Under the pieces are notes generated by a model. The model was not told the origin of the DNA. It saw only the letters and a list, made by a program, of their open reading frames with translations, and made no database searches. From NCBI RefSeq assembly GCF_000060345.1, contig NC_008571.1, positions 2,666,001-2,730,000 of the forward strand: a DNA stretch of 64,000 nt, given 5' to 3'. The stretch comes from Christiangramia forsetii KT0803. GTDB lineage: Bacteria; Bacteroidota; Bacteroidia; Flavobacteriales; Flavobacteriaceae. Position numbers and translations under genes: made by a program. Shown in pieces: positions 34,162 through 43,703 of this stretch (the stretch's first letter is position 1; every line of letters starts with the position of its first letter).

Positions 34162-36309
34162 CTAAACGGATGTAATTTGAATTAGGTAATTCTTGACTTC
34201 CTCGATCATTCTCTCTTTATGTTCATTAACCAGCTGCCAATTCCAATCTGAATGGCTAAAAATTACAGAGGATTTTAAGGAATCTATATGGGACTTCGAA
34301 TCAAACTGTCCTTTCTTTTCTTTATAAGGTTTGTTACTATATTCAGAGTTCATACCGGGTGAAAGTAAAACCAAATTACCGAAATCATCCAGGGGGTTGT
34401 ATTCCTTATCAAAATTTTCCTTTTCTTCTTCTGACATATATAGAATGTGCAAATTTTCTTCCTTTGTATTCCGTGGAAAGATATGCTCTACAGAACTTTT
34501 GGCAGTTAATCTGTAATTATCCCATTTTTCCTGATCAAGTTTAAAATCTCTAATCAGGTTATTCCGGTTTTTCCATAAAATGTATTCAAGCTTGTAGAAA
34601 ATGTAATTGGGATAGTCAACACCCCAACCCTTATTGAAATATTCTTCTGCATTTTTTAAGTGATTATCAAATTCATTTTCTTTGAAAATTGCGTTAAAAG
34701 TTCGGTCTTTCAATAACTTGTCTTCTTCAGAGTGCTTTTCTTTAAAAAAAAGATGATTATCAAGTTTTTCAAGTTTTAATAGTAAGGTCTCCGGTAAATT
34801 TTCTCCTAGCAGGTAAAGTAGAAAGGGAGTCAGCCAGTATTGGGTGGTCAGTTCCTGAGAATGATAAAGCATTCCTTGAAGAGTCATTAGGTCTGCAACA
34901 GTCTCATTATTGTCTTTTGCTCTTTGAGCACTAATATTCTCGTTTATAGTACCGTTTTTGTTTTTTACAGTTGATTTGGAGACTTGCAAATATTCAATAC
35001 TATGATACTCATCCTTAGAACCACTTTCCGAAATCCATTTTATTACGTTTCGGTCAAAACGAACTCGCAGATTCCATAGTAATTCTATAAAAGCTTTTAC
35101 GTTGGCTCCGTCATCAAAATGATTGTCTTCAATAAAATCAAATTGTTGCAGTAATCTTTTATCGTTCACTTCAATAATCGTGTCGATATCAGAAAAATTT
35201 TGCGCCTGGTATACTCTTAAAGTGTGAAGTAAAAAAGAGGGAAAGGAAATGATGCTACGAACAGATTTACTTGAATAGTCATTTTCTTCAACTATATCCT
35301 TGTTGTCATCATTAATTTCAACATCATCATCTTCTTCTAAAAGCCTAATCAACGACTTTTTTGTAAGGTTTTCTGTAGAAAGTGCATCATTAAGAAGTTC
35401 AAAAATATCTATTGTACTTAAGTCATAAGTACCTGAAGAGAAATTATTAGAATCATCAAATTGTAAAAAGATTTTCTTCCACGTAAGACCGGCAACTTCC
35501 TTGATGTTTTTTTCGATATAGGAATCCATTTGACTACATGCATCCCAAATGGTGGAGTAGATTGTTTTCTCACTTTTATTAGTTAGAGATTTAAGTAGTT
35601 TTGATTTCAAAAGTTCATGATGTAATAATTGCTTTCCTCTATTGTTCATAGCCTCAAAAACTCTATTCATATCAGATTCTGCCGGCATAAAAGTAGTTGT
35701 AAGTACAATCTTTTTCAAAATGAAATCTGAAAAACCAATTGGGTCAAAATTTCCATCTTTTCGAAAACTTTTTAGTTGTTGCTTTATTAATATTCTTGCT
35801 TTTGCAAGTGGAATTATTTCATTTATTTCGGTTGCAGCTCCTTTAAGTACTTCACCTCTGTGATTCAGATATTCACTAAATGAATCAATATCCTGCAAGT
35901 ATTCCTGCGCTTTCTCCCTTATGGAAAAATAAATTCTGGGGCGCTCATCCTTATGAGTGAAATCTTTTAAACTTGGATTAAATGAGACCAGACAATCGCA
36001 GAGTAGCCATAAAGTTGTAAATCGTTGCTGGCCGTCAATTAAATCAATATTTCCCTCTTTGTTCGCACTTAACATCACCCCTCCCAAAAAGTATCTTTCA
36101 TTTTCCTTTTCAAAAGCATTTTTAAGATCCTCTAAAAGGGTTACTATTTGCGGTTGCTTCCAAACGTATAATCTTTGATAAATTGGTATATTAAGTGTGA
36201 TATTTTTTTCAATGACTTCAAGCAGGCTTATGGATCCTGAAGCTATACTTATATTTTTTGGATCAACCAATTTCTCAAAATCTGTTTCTTTATCTATTAA
36301 GGTATGCAT
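34162..36309 (-). CDS. GmrSD-like protein: DUF262 plus DUF1524 (HNH) domains
   Basis: A 715-residue protein of the type IV/GmrSD-like class. DUF262 (ParB-like, NTP-dependent) is at the N-terminus: IPIYQRLYVWKQPQIVTLLE and IDLIDGQQRFTTLWLL with the DGQQR motif (about 90-104). The middle region is helical. The C-terminal DUF1524 His-Me finger nuclease has SVEHIFPRNT (about 603-612) and FGNLVLLSPGMNSEYSN with the terminal K (about 645-665). In GmrSD such proteins use NTP to cleave modified phage DNA. Here it lies inside a type I operon between hsdS and hsdR, overlapping the next DUF262 gene by 20 nt. Its nuclease residues are intact. Confidence 0.9.
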   Translation of the reverse strand: MHTLIDKETDFEKLVDPKNISIASGSISLLEVIEKNITLNIPIYQRLYVWKQPQIVTLLEDLKNAFEKENERYFLGGVMLSANKEGNIDLIDGQQRFTTLWLLCDCLVSFNPSLKDFTHKDERPRIYFSIREKAQEYLQDIDSFSEYLNHRGEVLKGAATEINEIIPLAKARILIKQQLKSFRKDGNFDPIGFSDFILKKIVLTTTFMPAESDMNRVFEAMNNRGKQLLHHELLKSKLLKSLTNKSEKTIYSTIWDACSQMDSYIEKNIKEVAGLTWKKIFLQFDDSNNFSSGTYDLSTIDIFELLNDALSTENLTKKSLIRLLEEDDDVEINDDNKDIVEENDYSSKSVRSIISFPSFLLHTLRVYQAQNFSDIDTIIEVNDKRLLQQFDFIEDNHFDDGANVKAFIELLWNLRVRFDRNVIKWISESGSKDEYHSIEYLQVSKSTVKNKNGTINENISAQRAKDNNETVADLMTLQGMLYHSQELTTQYWLTPFLLYLLGENLPETLLLKLEKLDNHLFFKEKHSEEDKLLKDRTFNAIFKENEFDNHLKNAEEYFNKGWGVDYPNYIFYKLEYILWKNRNNLIRDFKLDQEKWDNYRLTAKSSVEHIFPRNTKEENLHILYMSEEEKENFDKEYNPLDDFGNLVLLSPGMNSEYSNKPYKEKKGQFDSKSHIDSLKSSVIFSHSDWNWQLVNEHKERMIEEVKNYLIQITSV

Positions 36310-37828
36310 GGATCCAATTTTTTTTATTTTTTAATACAATATTGTTTTGCCGATGAGGTCCATAAAAATTTATGACTGCTTTGTAATAGTTTTGCCGGGC
36401 TGGAGAAAGAGGTTTTCCGTTGGAGTCCAATATTTCTTCATTATTATATTTAAAACCACTGTAGAAATCTTCGGGAACAGCTTCGAACGCTTCAGAAATA
36501 ACTTCTGTGGGTAAATATGAGTTTTGGATTACCTGTAAAAAATTACAGTAAACCCTTAGTAAAACAATAGGTGACTTGTCTTGAATACTTGCCCTATTCA
36601 TTCTATATGCTCCTAACATGTGTTCCAGAATTAGAGCAAAAGATAAAATTTTATCTTCTCCATATTTATCAAAAAAAGAAACAACAGTTATTTGGTAAAG
36701 GTTCACGAAATAAAAATTGTGAACCTGATTAATAAGTTTATTAATAGGTATTAAAGACGCTATATTGCTTTTGATGAAAAGCTGATCATATAGCTCATCA
36801 TATTTTTCTGTAAACAAAAAGAAACCAATTCCCTTTTGAATCGGTTGAGTCACAGAAAAGGGTAGTGCATTTCCGGAAAATGTCGAAAAATTTATGGAAG
36901 AATTCAAAATCTGATTTAAATTCTCATCTATGGTTAAAGACTCCCCCAGCATATTGTTCCGGTTTGGGTAAAATCTTACTTCATCATTTCTCTCAAATTT
37001 CAGCGTGTTTTTCTGAAATGTATCGAGGATACTACGTCTCTTCGGAAACATTAGACTACCCTTTGACCAGTACCGAATTCTCCAAAGCATCTTTATAAAA
37101 AGTTCATTTAGATTGTTCAAATTATTATGACCATTGCGGCTTCTAGAATTTATATTGACCTGATCAAATTTCCTGGCGAAATGTTTTAGAAATACATCTT
37201 TACCATGTAATTCACGTAAATGATAAGACTTGAAAAAGTCTACTTCATCCAAAGGAACACCTCTGTTGTTCTGACTATCAAAAAATATAAAAGCTTCGTC
37301 TTCACTTTTAGTCAATACCACAGATACAACAAGTTTAGATGCAATTTTCAAAAAATCCTTGGCTATTTGATCATTTTCAAGACTTTTTAGAAAATTTTTG
37401 TTCGACTTAATATTTATAAAGGAAATCTGGGAATGATAGTTTAAATTCATGCGGTCTTGTTCCAAAGCTGAATTATCCTTATTCCAAACATAATCCATTA
37501 TCAGCAAGGTAGTTATACGCTGCTGCCCATCGATAATTTCAAGTATCCCGTTATTTTCGTGAATTATTACAGAGCCTAAAAAATATTCTATGGCGTCCTC
37601 TTTAAAAAATCCTGTGGGTTCAAAATAGAAATGATCTTTCCAGTCTTTAATCAACTCCTCTATATGCCGTTCATCCCAAACATAAGGTCGCTGGAATTCC
37701 GGAATTATCAATCTCGTATTGCTAGATTGGAGCAGTTGTCCTACTCTAATCGTACCTACTTCCAATAAATCAGCAAGGTCATTGGTTTTTTTGTTTTGGA
37801 CGAGATTAGGTTCCGATACTGTTTCCAT
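36290..37828 (-). CDS. DUF262 protein without nuclease domain (GmrS-like)
   Basis: A 512-residue protein with the DUF262 signature: TRLIIPEFQRPYVWDERHIE (about 38-57) and LEIIDGQQRITTLLIMDY (about 93-110), plus FFDSQNNRGVPLDEVDFFKS. No HNH motif is visible in the C-terminal part, which ends NKKNWIHAYLNR. It is thus the NTP-dependent half, a likely partner of the DUF262-DUF1524 protein, whose start overlaps its 3' end by 20 nt. Co-occurrence of two DUF262 proteins inside hsd operons is a known accessory pattern, thought to widen or regulate restriction; that role is inferred here. Confidence 0.88.
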   Translation of the reverse strand: METVSEPNLVQNKKTNDLADLLEVGTIRVGQLLQSSNTRLIIPEFQRPYVWDERHIEELIKDWKDHFYFEPTGFFKEDAIEYFLGSVIIHENNGILEIIDGQQRITTLLIMDYVWNKDNSALEQDRMNLNYHSQISFINIKSNKNFLKSLENDQIAKDFLKIASKLVVSVVLTKSEDEAFIFFDSQNNRGVPLDEVDFFKSYHLRELHGKDVFLKHFARKFDQVNINSRSRNGHNNLNNLNELFIKMLWRIRYWSKGSLMFPKRRSILDTFQKNTLKFERNDEVRFYPNRNNMLGESLTIDENLNQILNSSINFSTFSGNALPFSVTQPIQKGIGFFLFTEKYDELYDQLFIKSNIASLIPINKLINQVHNFYFVNLYQITVVSFFDKYGEDKILSFALILEHMLGAYRMNRASIQDKSPIVLLRVYCNFLQVIQNSYLPTEVISEAFEAVPEDFYSGFKYNNEEILDSNGKPLSPARQNYYKAVINFYGPHRQNNIVLKNKKNWIHAYLNR

Positions 37829-37841
37829 AATTTCTTTAAAA

Positions 37842-38450
37842 TTAATTAGTTTCTAACTGAGGAATCAAATTTTTCTCATAATCACAGTAAATGATATGAA
37901 GTTTAAATCCATGTTGAACTAAAAGTCGTTGGTTGGAATAACCTGTTAGTATTTCTTTAATATCCTCATTACAAAAGATTACTGCTTTCTTCTCTTTTAT
38001 TACCTCTTGATTCTTCAAAAGTTTATGAATGCTGTCGCGCATTTTCGTTTTGCAAAATGAGGGTGCAGCATTAAATGCCTCTCCAAAAATGGTTTTTCCG
38101 TCTGTTGTTTTTATGATGATATCTTCACCTGCTTTATTACCCATTTTTAATGTGATGGTGGAGGGGCTGATTCCCGGAATTTTATCATTGAATAATTTTT
38201 CGGCACCGGTAAGAAGTACAAGATCACTTCCAATCCTGTTGAGGCTTTCAAAAATAGTTAGATCAATATATGGACCTATTGGCCCCAAGTCTCTTTTGGT
38301 AAGCTTAATTAATTCTATCGTGCTGCCATGAGAAATAGGAGCACAGGGATTGTTTTCCAAAGTCTCTAAATAAAGTTCCTTAGCCATCAGGAATTCCTCA
38401 CGATTCAGTCCCTCTTCAAAATGCGATTTAAGTATGAATTTTTTTGACAT
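37842..38450 (-). CDS. Unknown protein inside the type I operon
   Basis: A 202-residue protein (MSKKFILKSHFEEGLNREEF). The region GNKAGEDIIIKTTDGKTIFG then EAFNAAPSFCKTKMRDSIHK resembles the core of a nuclease-like fold (D-I-I then G-E-A-F) and could be a divergent PD-(D/E)XK domain with the Lys missing. The C-terminal half has VIKEKKAVIFCNEDIKEIL and HGFKLHIIYCDYEKN, possible beta strands. It starts on the stop of hsdS (TAATG overlap) and is followed at 13 nt by the DUF262 gene, so it is part of the restriction operon. Role unknown. Confidence 0.75.
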   Translation of the reverse strand: MSKKFILKSHFEEGLNREEFLMAKELYLETLENNPCAPISHGSTIELIKLTKRDLGPIGPYIDLTIFESLNRIGSDLVLLTGAEKLFNDKIPGISPSTITLKMGNKAGEDIIIKTTDGKTIFGEAFNAAPSFCKTKMRDSIHKLLKNQEVIKEKKAVIFCNEDIKEILTGYSNQRLLVQHGFKLHIIYCDYEKNLIPQLETN

Positions 38451-39736
38451 TAGAGTATTTGTATTTTTGCTGTTTCGGCCTCCTTCGATGAAATATTCAT
38501 ATCCTCAACATTAATCATCCCGGCCATTAACCTGGGTAATAAAATATCTCGGGCTTCTTTTAGGAATTGGTTTTGTTGTTTAAAGTTCCAGATTAATTCT
38601 AAGCTTTTTTCGAATTTTTCATCGAACGCCTTTACGATTTCATCTTTTGGCACTACTATTTCTGCGGTTTTAAAATGATCAGCTTTAACAGCCGGATACG
38701 CAGCCCCACCGGCTAAATTTGTTAGATACCCAACAAATGAATTTGTAGTCAAAAAATAGTACAAATAAGATGTGGGTAACTTTTTTGGACTAATAACACA
38801 AAAACCAGTGGAAGCGATCCAATTACTTTCAGGTTTCCAAACTACAGCATGAGATCTCCGATTAGGCCTGACACATGACCAAATAATATCTCCATGTTTA
38901 ACAATTCTCTTTGCTCTTCCTGGGGCGTCTACAATTGAATACTCTGTTAATGAATCAATACTGTTCGGCGACACTCCTTTTATATCAATATATTTAATAT
39001 CCCCTTCGTAGGTTTTTTCAATGTTTTTGGAATTAACTCCTGATAATTTATTCAATTTTGTTATCCGCCACCCTTCCGGCAATCCGGTTTCTTTATTGAT
39101 CACGACCGACTCATGCCCGGGAAATTTCATTCTTACAAACCACTCTTCGTAAGTAAGCTGCGCTTTTTCTTCCAGCAGTTTGATGCGCTTTAGATTGTTT
39201 TCAATCAAATCATCATAGCCCGAAAGAATTGAAGCTATTTTTTGTTGAACAAATAAGGATTCTGGAACTAAAAGTTTAGCTGAGTATATTTTCTTTGGAG
39301 AAGTATGCTTTACCGTCGCACCTGATGAGGAACTGGCAATATATCTCTGGTAATAATCTGTTCTTAGTAACCAATAGATAAAATCCAAATCAACCTCATC
39401 AGTTTTCAATGAAATTAAACCAATTCGTTGATTATGCAAATATGTATTTTCAGAGTCCTTTGGAATTTTAGCAGAGTATCCTAGTGTATCTGCTTGTTTA
39501 CTCAGATCTGTCATCGTAACAATAACATCTCCTTCTTTTAAAATAAAATCTTCATTTATAGGTCCATCATAATATTTTATCTTATCGGATTTATAACCTC
39601 CTCCTATAGCAAAATTACCCGGAGTTAAAAGAAAATTTTTAGTCGGTTCATCAACAAAAAACTCGCCTTTAAAACCATAGCCATGCTTAATATGAATAAT
39701 ATCGCCAAGTTTCACAAATTTCCAGCCTTCCATCAT
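38450..39736 (-). CDS. hsdS: Type I restriction-modification specificity subunit HsdS
   Basis: A 428-residue subunit with two target-recognition domains. TRD1 (about 1-150) ends in the conserved helical spacer QQKIASILSGYDDLIENNLK, RIKLLEEKAQLTYEEWF. TRD2 (about 205-370) starts EGWRITKLNKLSGVNSKNIE and leads to the second spacer FDEKFEKSLELIWNF and KEARDILLPRLMAGMI. It recognises the bipartite DNA target for both methylation and cleavage. It overlaps hsdM by 4 nt (ATGA) and the next gene by 1 nt. The C-terminal PRLMAG segment is typical of complete HsdS, so no truncation is seen. Confidence 0.95.
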   Translation of the reverse strand: MMEGWKFVKLGDIIHIKHGYGFKGEFFVDEPTKNFLLTPGNFAIGGGYKSDKIKYYDGPINEDFILKEGDVIVTMTDLSKQADTLGYSAKIPKDSENTYLHNQRIGLISLKTDEVDLDFIYWLLRTDYYQRYIASSSSGATVKHTSPKKIYSAKLLVPESLFVQQKIASILSGYDDLIENNLKRIKLLEEKAQLTYEEWFVRMKFPGHESVVINKETGLPEGWRITKLNKLSGVNSKNIEKTYEGDIKYIDIKGVSPNSIDSLTEYSIVDAPGRAKRIVKHGDIIWSCVRPNRRSHAVVWKPESNWIASTGFCVISPKKLPTSYLYYFLTTNSFVGYLTNLAGGAAYPAVKADHFKTAEIVVPKDEIVKAFDEKFEKSLELIWNFKQQNQFLKEARDILLPRLMAGMINVEDMNISSKEAETAKIQIL

Positions 39737-41313
39737 ATATTAAAAGTCTGAATTTGATTCATCAATCCGTTGGCCTCATCATTTAACTGAGCCAGTTCTT
39801 TATTGATCTCAGACATCCGGCCCTGATAATCGAAATCATGATCTATTTCAATACTTACTCCCACATAGCGGCCGGGAGTTAAACTATAATCCTGCCCTCT
39901 AACCTCTTCAAGGTCCACTATTTTACACAGGCCTTCCACGTCCTTATAATTCCCTTCAGGAAAATGTTCTTTGATCCATGCGTTATCTTCACTAACTTCG
40001 GGCTGTTCTCCACGATACATCTGTATGATTGCCGTTAAACCTTCCATCTGGTCCGGGCTAAAATCGTTCACGGTACTGCTTACTTTTCTGTAAACATTAC
40101 GGGCATCGATCATCAGGATCTTATCCCTATTTTCCTTTTTCTTTCCTTTATCAAAAAACCATAAGTGGCAGGGTAAGGACCTGGTGTAAAAGAAGTTATT
40201 CCCAACCGCAACGATACAATCAACATCCCCGGTTTCCACCAGTTGCTCACGAATGCGTTTTTCAGCATGACCGGCATCGGTAGCCGAAGAAGCCATTACA
40301 AAACCTGCCTTTCCGTTTTTATTCAGATACGAATGGAAATACTGTATCCAGAGATAGTTTCCGTTAGAAATAGTTCCTTTCCCGGTGAGCGGAGGTCCAA
40401 ATGGCAAACGTTTATCTTCTGCCAGGAACTTATTTTTGGCATCGATCTTATCCATATTAAACGGAGGATTGGCCATAACAAAATCACACTTCCCAACCAA
40501 ATGATGTGGATCGCTGTAATAAGAGTTCTCATTGATGATCTTGCCTTCGATCCCATGAATGGCAAGGTTCATTTTAGCCAGTTTGGTGTTGTTGCTTTTA
40601 TATTCGGTTCCGTAAACCGTAATCGCTTCATTTACATTTCGATTTTCATGATCCTGGATAAAATGAGCAGACTGCACAAACATTCCACCCGAGCCACAGG
40701 CAGGGTCATGAATAATTCCATGGTCCGGTTGAATAAAATTCACGATAAGGTTTACCAGTGATGGAGGCGTAAAGAATTCACCACCTTCCTGGGCACCGGC
40801 GCCCTGCATAGAGAATTTCATCAGGAAGAATTCATAGATCCTCCCAAATACATCCCCGGAAGCTTTTTTTACAGCATCAGAATTAAACGTACGCACCAGG
40901 GAACGAAGTAAGGCTTCGTCCATTTCCTGGTAATTTTTTGGAAGTATCCCGGCAAGATCGGGATATTCGGTTTCCACCAGTTTCATGGCTTCATTCACCT
41001 TCTCAGGCATACTTATATCGCTTGGAAGGTTCGCCAGGTAATCGTATTGTGCTTTTTCAGGAAGCTTTATCGCACCGGCACCAAGAAAATCCTCCTTGGT
41101 GGATTCTCTCTTTTTACCGGTTCTTGGATTAACAGGTAATTTATTTTCTATGTAAATCTTTGCTTCTTCATAACGGTTCTGGGCAAAACGCAGCAATACC
41201 AATCCGAGTAAGGGATCCTTATATTCAGCAGCGGTCAGTTTTGAATTTGCTCTAAGATCATCGGCAGCATCCCAAAGTTGCTTTTCCAGATCTTTGAGTT
41301 GTTCGTAAGTCAT
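39733..41313 (-). CDS. hsdM: Type I restriction-modification methyltransferase HsdM
   Basis: A 526-residue N6-adenine methylase. The N-terminal helical domain (LEKQLWDAADDLRANSKLTA) is followed by FSMQGAGAQEGGEFFTPPSL, motif I DPACGSGGMFVQ (about 200-211) and motif IV NPPFNMDKID (about 281-290), then GKAGFVMASSATDAGHAEK. The set is complete. It is the promoter-proximal gene of the operon, overlapping hsdS by 4 nt. Cluster order is hsdM, hsdS, unknown, DUF262, DUF262-DUF1524, hsdR. Confidence 0.96.
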   Translation of the reverse strand: MTYEQLKDLEKQLWDAADDLRANSKLTAAEYKDPLLGLVLLRFAQNRYEEAKIYIENKLPVNPRTGKKRESTKEDFLGAGAIKLPEKAQYDYLANLPSDISMPEKVNEAMKLVETEYPDLAGILPKNYQEMDEALLRSLVRTFNSDAVKKASGDVFGRIYEFFLMKFSMQGAGAQEGGEFFTPPSLVNLIVNFIQPDHGIIHDPACGSGGMFVQSAHFIQDHENRNVNEAITVYGTEYKSNNTKLAKMNLAIHGIEGKIINENSYYSDPHHLVGKCDFVMANPPFNMDKIDAKNKFLAEDKRLPFGPPLTGKGTISNGNYLWIQYFHSYLNKNGKAGFVMASSATDAGHAEKRIREQLVETGDVDCIVAVGNNFFYTRSLPCHLWFFDKGKKKENRDKILMIDARNVYRKVSSTVNDFSPDQMEGLTAIIQMYRGEQPEVSEDNAWIKEHFPEGNYKDVEGLCKIVDLEEVRGQDYSLTPGRYVGVSIEIDHDFDYQGRMSEINKELAQLNDEANGLMNQIQTFNI

Positions 41314-41452
41314 ATAGGTAGATAGGTTATTATCGGTTTCCAGGCTTCATAAAATCTTCCGGAAGTAGGGTTGGCTGGAAGATTAATTGATAGCGGAGTA
41401 AATCTAAAGATTTTCTTAAAAAAGAAAAAACGGAAAAGCCTAATTACCCGAA

Positions 41453-41743
41453 TTATTCTTCAAAATCGTCTAATTCCTCCTCGGTGATATTATTGATATT
41501 AGCAAAGCTGTTCATGGTATCTTCCAATTGATCATGAAGTTTTAGGAGTAAATTCAGATTCCCATCATTGGTTTCCCGGAACATTTCTTTATCGAATTGA
41601 AAAGTATCGTCTTTCTCAAATACCTGATTGATATCTTCCAGTTCACCCGTCATTCCAACGTTTACGATACGCGTAAGTAACTCCTCATGAAACGCAATGA
41701 GTTCGTTATAAGTCATGATCAGTTTTTCCCTATATGGTTCCAT
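41453..41743 (-). CDS. Small acidic hypothetical protein
   Basis: A 96-residue acidic helical protein (MEPYREKLIMTYNELIAFHE ... EEELDDFEE). It is 3 nt downstream of another small gene (41747-41965) and 140 nt upstream of hsdM on the same strand, so it may belong to the restriction operon's leader. No known domain. Confidence 0.6.
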   Translation of the reverse strand: MEPYREKLIMTYNELIAFHEELLTRIVNVGMTGELEDINQVFEKDDTFQFDKEMFRETNDGNLNLLLKLHDQLEDTMNSFANINNITEEELDDFEE

Positions 41744-41746
41744 AGT

Positions 41747-41965
41747 CTAAATTTTAGAAAATTTCCATTCCACTTCGCCCAGGTCTATGGTATTCATCAT
41801 CTTCATTTCCAGGGTTGCCGGAAAAACATCAGGGCTGCCGACATGCAAACATAATTCGTAACCCCCAAAAGTTTCTTCTTCCAGATTAGTTCTGTTACCA
41901 TAACTACGTTCTGCCACTATATGCTGGTATTGTTCTTCGGTAAGGGTAATTTCCAGTTTTCTCAT
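41747..41965 (-). CDS. Small hypothetical protein
   Basis: A 72-residue protein (MRKLEITLTEEQYQHIVAER) with an N-terminal strand-helix and a C-terminal beta part (ATLEMKMMNTIDLGEVEWKF). It is the first of two small genes upstream of hsdM. No motif recognised; the tight 3-nt spacing to the next ORF supports its being real. Confidence 0.6.
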   Translation of the reverse strand: MRKLEITLTEEQYQHIVAERSYGNRTNLEEETFGGYELCLHVGSPDVFPATLEMKMMNTIDLGEVEWKFSKI

Positions 41966-42135
41966 AATAATATTAGTTTCAATTCAAAAATAAATTGAGT
42001 GAGAGACAAAATGTGTCGCTATAAAACTTAAAATTCTTCCAATTTTCAGCGCAAATTATTTATTCATATTTCATGTGTATCTTTTTGAATATCAATTATT
42101 TGTACATTTATATTCATTATTAAACCTGAAAAGCT

Positions 42136-42558
42136 ATGAATGTAATTTATAAAAGCAGTTTTCAATCTATTCAAAGCGAATATCAATTAGAGTTACGAGA
42201 GAGATCCGGCTCAAAAGAAATCTTGCTTGAACGACATTTCTATTCTAAACAGTCTCCAGAACCTTCAGAAGGTATCACAATTCATCCAAAGATTTTAAAT
42301 GAGCTTATTAGCCAACTAATTGAATGTAGTGAGAAATTAAACATTCCTTTTAAACATTCGAAAACATTAACCCCTACCCAACGACAGGAAATCCAGAGAC
42401 GTTACCTTAGAGGAATAAGTATCAAGGATCTCTGTATTCAGTTTGACAGTAATTTACTTGGCATAGAGCGGGTTCTTTTGGATGCCGGTATTGAATTAGT
42501 AGATTTAAATTACAAAAAACCATACCGATACTGGCATAGAAAAAATTATAAAAAATGA
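42136..42558 (+). CDS. Hypothetical protein with HTH-like C-terminus
   Basis: A 140-residue soluble protein. The N-terminal ~75 residues appear beta-rich (YKSSFQSIQSEYQLELRERS). The C-terminal segment LTPTQRQEIQRRYLRGISIK, DLCIQFDSNLLGIERVL looks like a helix-turn-helix of the kind 'RRYLxGxSIxxLxxxF'. It is the only plus-strand gene between 28 and 63 kb other than those at the very end, and it converges on the repeat protein with a 13-nt overlap of 3' ends. It might be a regulator. Confidence 0.65.
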   Translation: MNVIYKSSFQSIQSEYQLELRERSGSKEILLERHFYSKQSPEPSEGITIHPKILNELISQLIECSEKLNIPFKHSKTLTPTQRQEIQRRYLRGISIKDLCIQFDSNLLGIERVLLDAGIELVDLNYKKPYRYWHRKNYKK

Positions 42559-42974
42559 ATCACCGCTATAAGTGTCCATCTATCCGGAATAGCTTCAAAG
42601 AAATAAATAGGATATCCATAACGATCTTCTATTCTTAATACATTTCCATCAAGAAAATATAATTTGTCTCCATACAGATCCTTAGACCGAATTGTATAGC
42701 CATCAAAGAAAAAAACTTTTTCTCCGTAACGGTCTCTTCTCCTAACGGTATTACCATCTAAAAAATAGAGTTTGTCTCCATACCTGTTTTCTTCTTTAAT
42801 GGTCCTACCATCCCAGAACAATAGTTTGTCTCCGTAGCGATTTTCTTTCTGTAGGGTGTAATCATTAATAAAGAAGAGTTTATCGCCGTATCGATTTTTA
42901 TCAAGGATGTGTTGGGAATGACTTGCGAAAGGCAGTCCCAGAAGGAGATAAATAAGCCAGAATTTTTTTACCAC
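42546..42974 (-). CDS. Exported protein made of 18-residue NRYGDKL repeats
   Basis: A 142-residue protein from a GTG start with a signal peptide (about 1-21, ending SHSQ). The mature part is six tandem 18-residue units, consensus NRYGDKLYFxDGxTIxxx: NRYGDKLFFINDYTLQKE, NRYGDKLLFWDGRTIKEE, NRYGDKLYFLDGNTVRRR, DRYGEKVFFFDGYTIRSK, DLYGDKLYFLDGNVLRIE and a partial DRYGYPIYFFE. Each unit should form two beta strands, giving a small propeller- or solenoid-like extracytoplasmic domain. It is the last gene of the large minus-strand cluster. No enzymatic motif. Confidence 0.75.
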   Translation of the reverse strand: MVKKFWLIYLLLGLPFASHSQHILDKNRYGDKLFFINDYTLQKENRYGDKLLFWDGRTIKEENRYGDKLYFLDGNTVRRRDRYGEKVFFFDGYTIRSKDLYGDKLYFLDGNVLRIEDRYGYPIYFFEAIPDRWTLIAVIHFL

Positions 42975-43141
42975 TAATATTTACAATTAAACCTATCGTT
43001 TTTATTACTCAATATACTTTTCACTACCACCAGTGAGAAATGATCTACAAGTTTTCAATTTTAAGCTCAAGTTAGATAAATAAAGCAATTGCAAACACTC
43101 TTAAAATATTGAATCTTATAGGGCCTCTTCTTTCATCTCAA

Positions 43142-43501
43142 TTAATACATTAAATGAATTTTGGACTTATCCTTCCAGCCAGCCTGATTCTCATAGTTTA
43201 CGAAAAAGATCTTTAGGTCGGCCTGGTTGGGATACTTCACAAAGTATAATTTTTTAGCTGCCTGATTTTCGTATTCGGTAAAGAACCATTTCCCGTTATT
43301 TTCCCCGGCCTCATTAGAATATTTTACTTTAAAAACATTTAGATCAGCCTGGTTTTCGTATTCTACTACAAACACCTTTACCTCTGCCTGATTCTCATAT
43401 TGAACTGAAAATACTTTTTGTGCTGTCGCCGTGCAAAAGCTTGTCAGGATCAGAATTATAACAACCAAATTCCGGGCATTATTAGGAATAGTTATTTGCA
43501 T
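43142..43501 (-). CDS. Exported short-repeat protein (DUF6150-like)
   Basis: A 119-residue protein with a signal peptide (about 1-27, ending TATAQ). The rest is six repeats of about 11-17 residues, consensus KVFxVxYENQAD (KVFSVQYENQAE, VFVVEYENQAD, VFKVKYSNEAG, WFFTEYENQAA, LYFVKYPNQAD, IFFVNYENQAG). Repeated Y-E-N-Q-A-D units are characteristic of a small uncharacterised family (DUF6150-like). Each unit is one beta strand plus turn, so a beta-solenoid is plausible. It is near the end of the large cluster, next to another repeat protein. Confidence 0.72.
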   Translation of the reverse strand: MQITIPNNARNLVVIILILTSFCTATAQKVFSVQYENQAEVKVFVVEYENQADLNVFKVKYSNEAGENNGKWFFTEYENQAAKKLYFVKYPNQADLKIFFVNYENQAGWKDKSKIHLMY

Positions 43502-43703
43502 TCAGTTTTTATAAAAAATAAGTTACTTGATGTAGAGATAATATACTCAAAAATAATATGAGCTTATGCATCAAGGGTCTTGCGTCTTATCTATTTTATC
43601 GATTCAATTCATTTTTCCTTTTCCTGATCGTTCTCTCGCAAGAAACTCCCCTTTAGATTTATATGTTTGAAGGGATTCATTAATTATGAGTATTAAAATA
43701 GAA

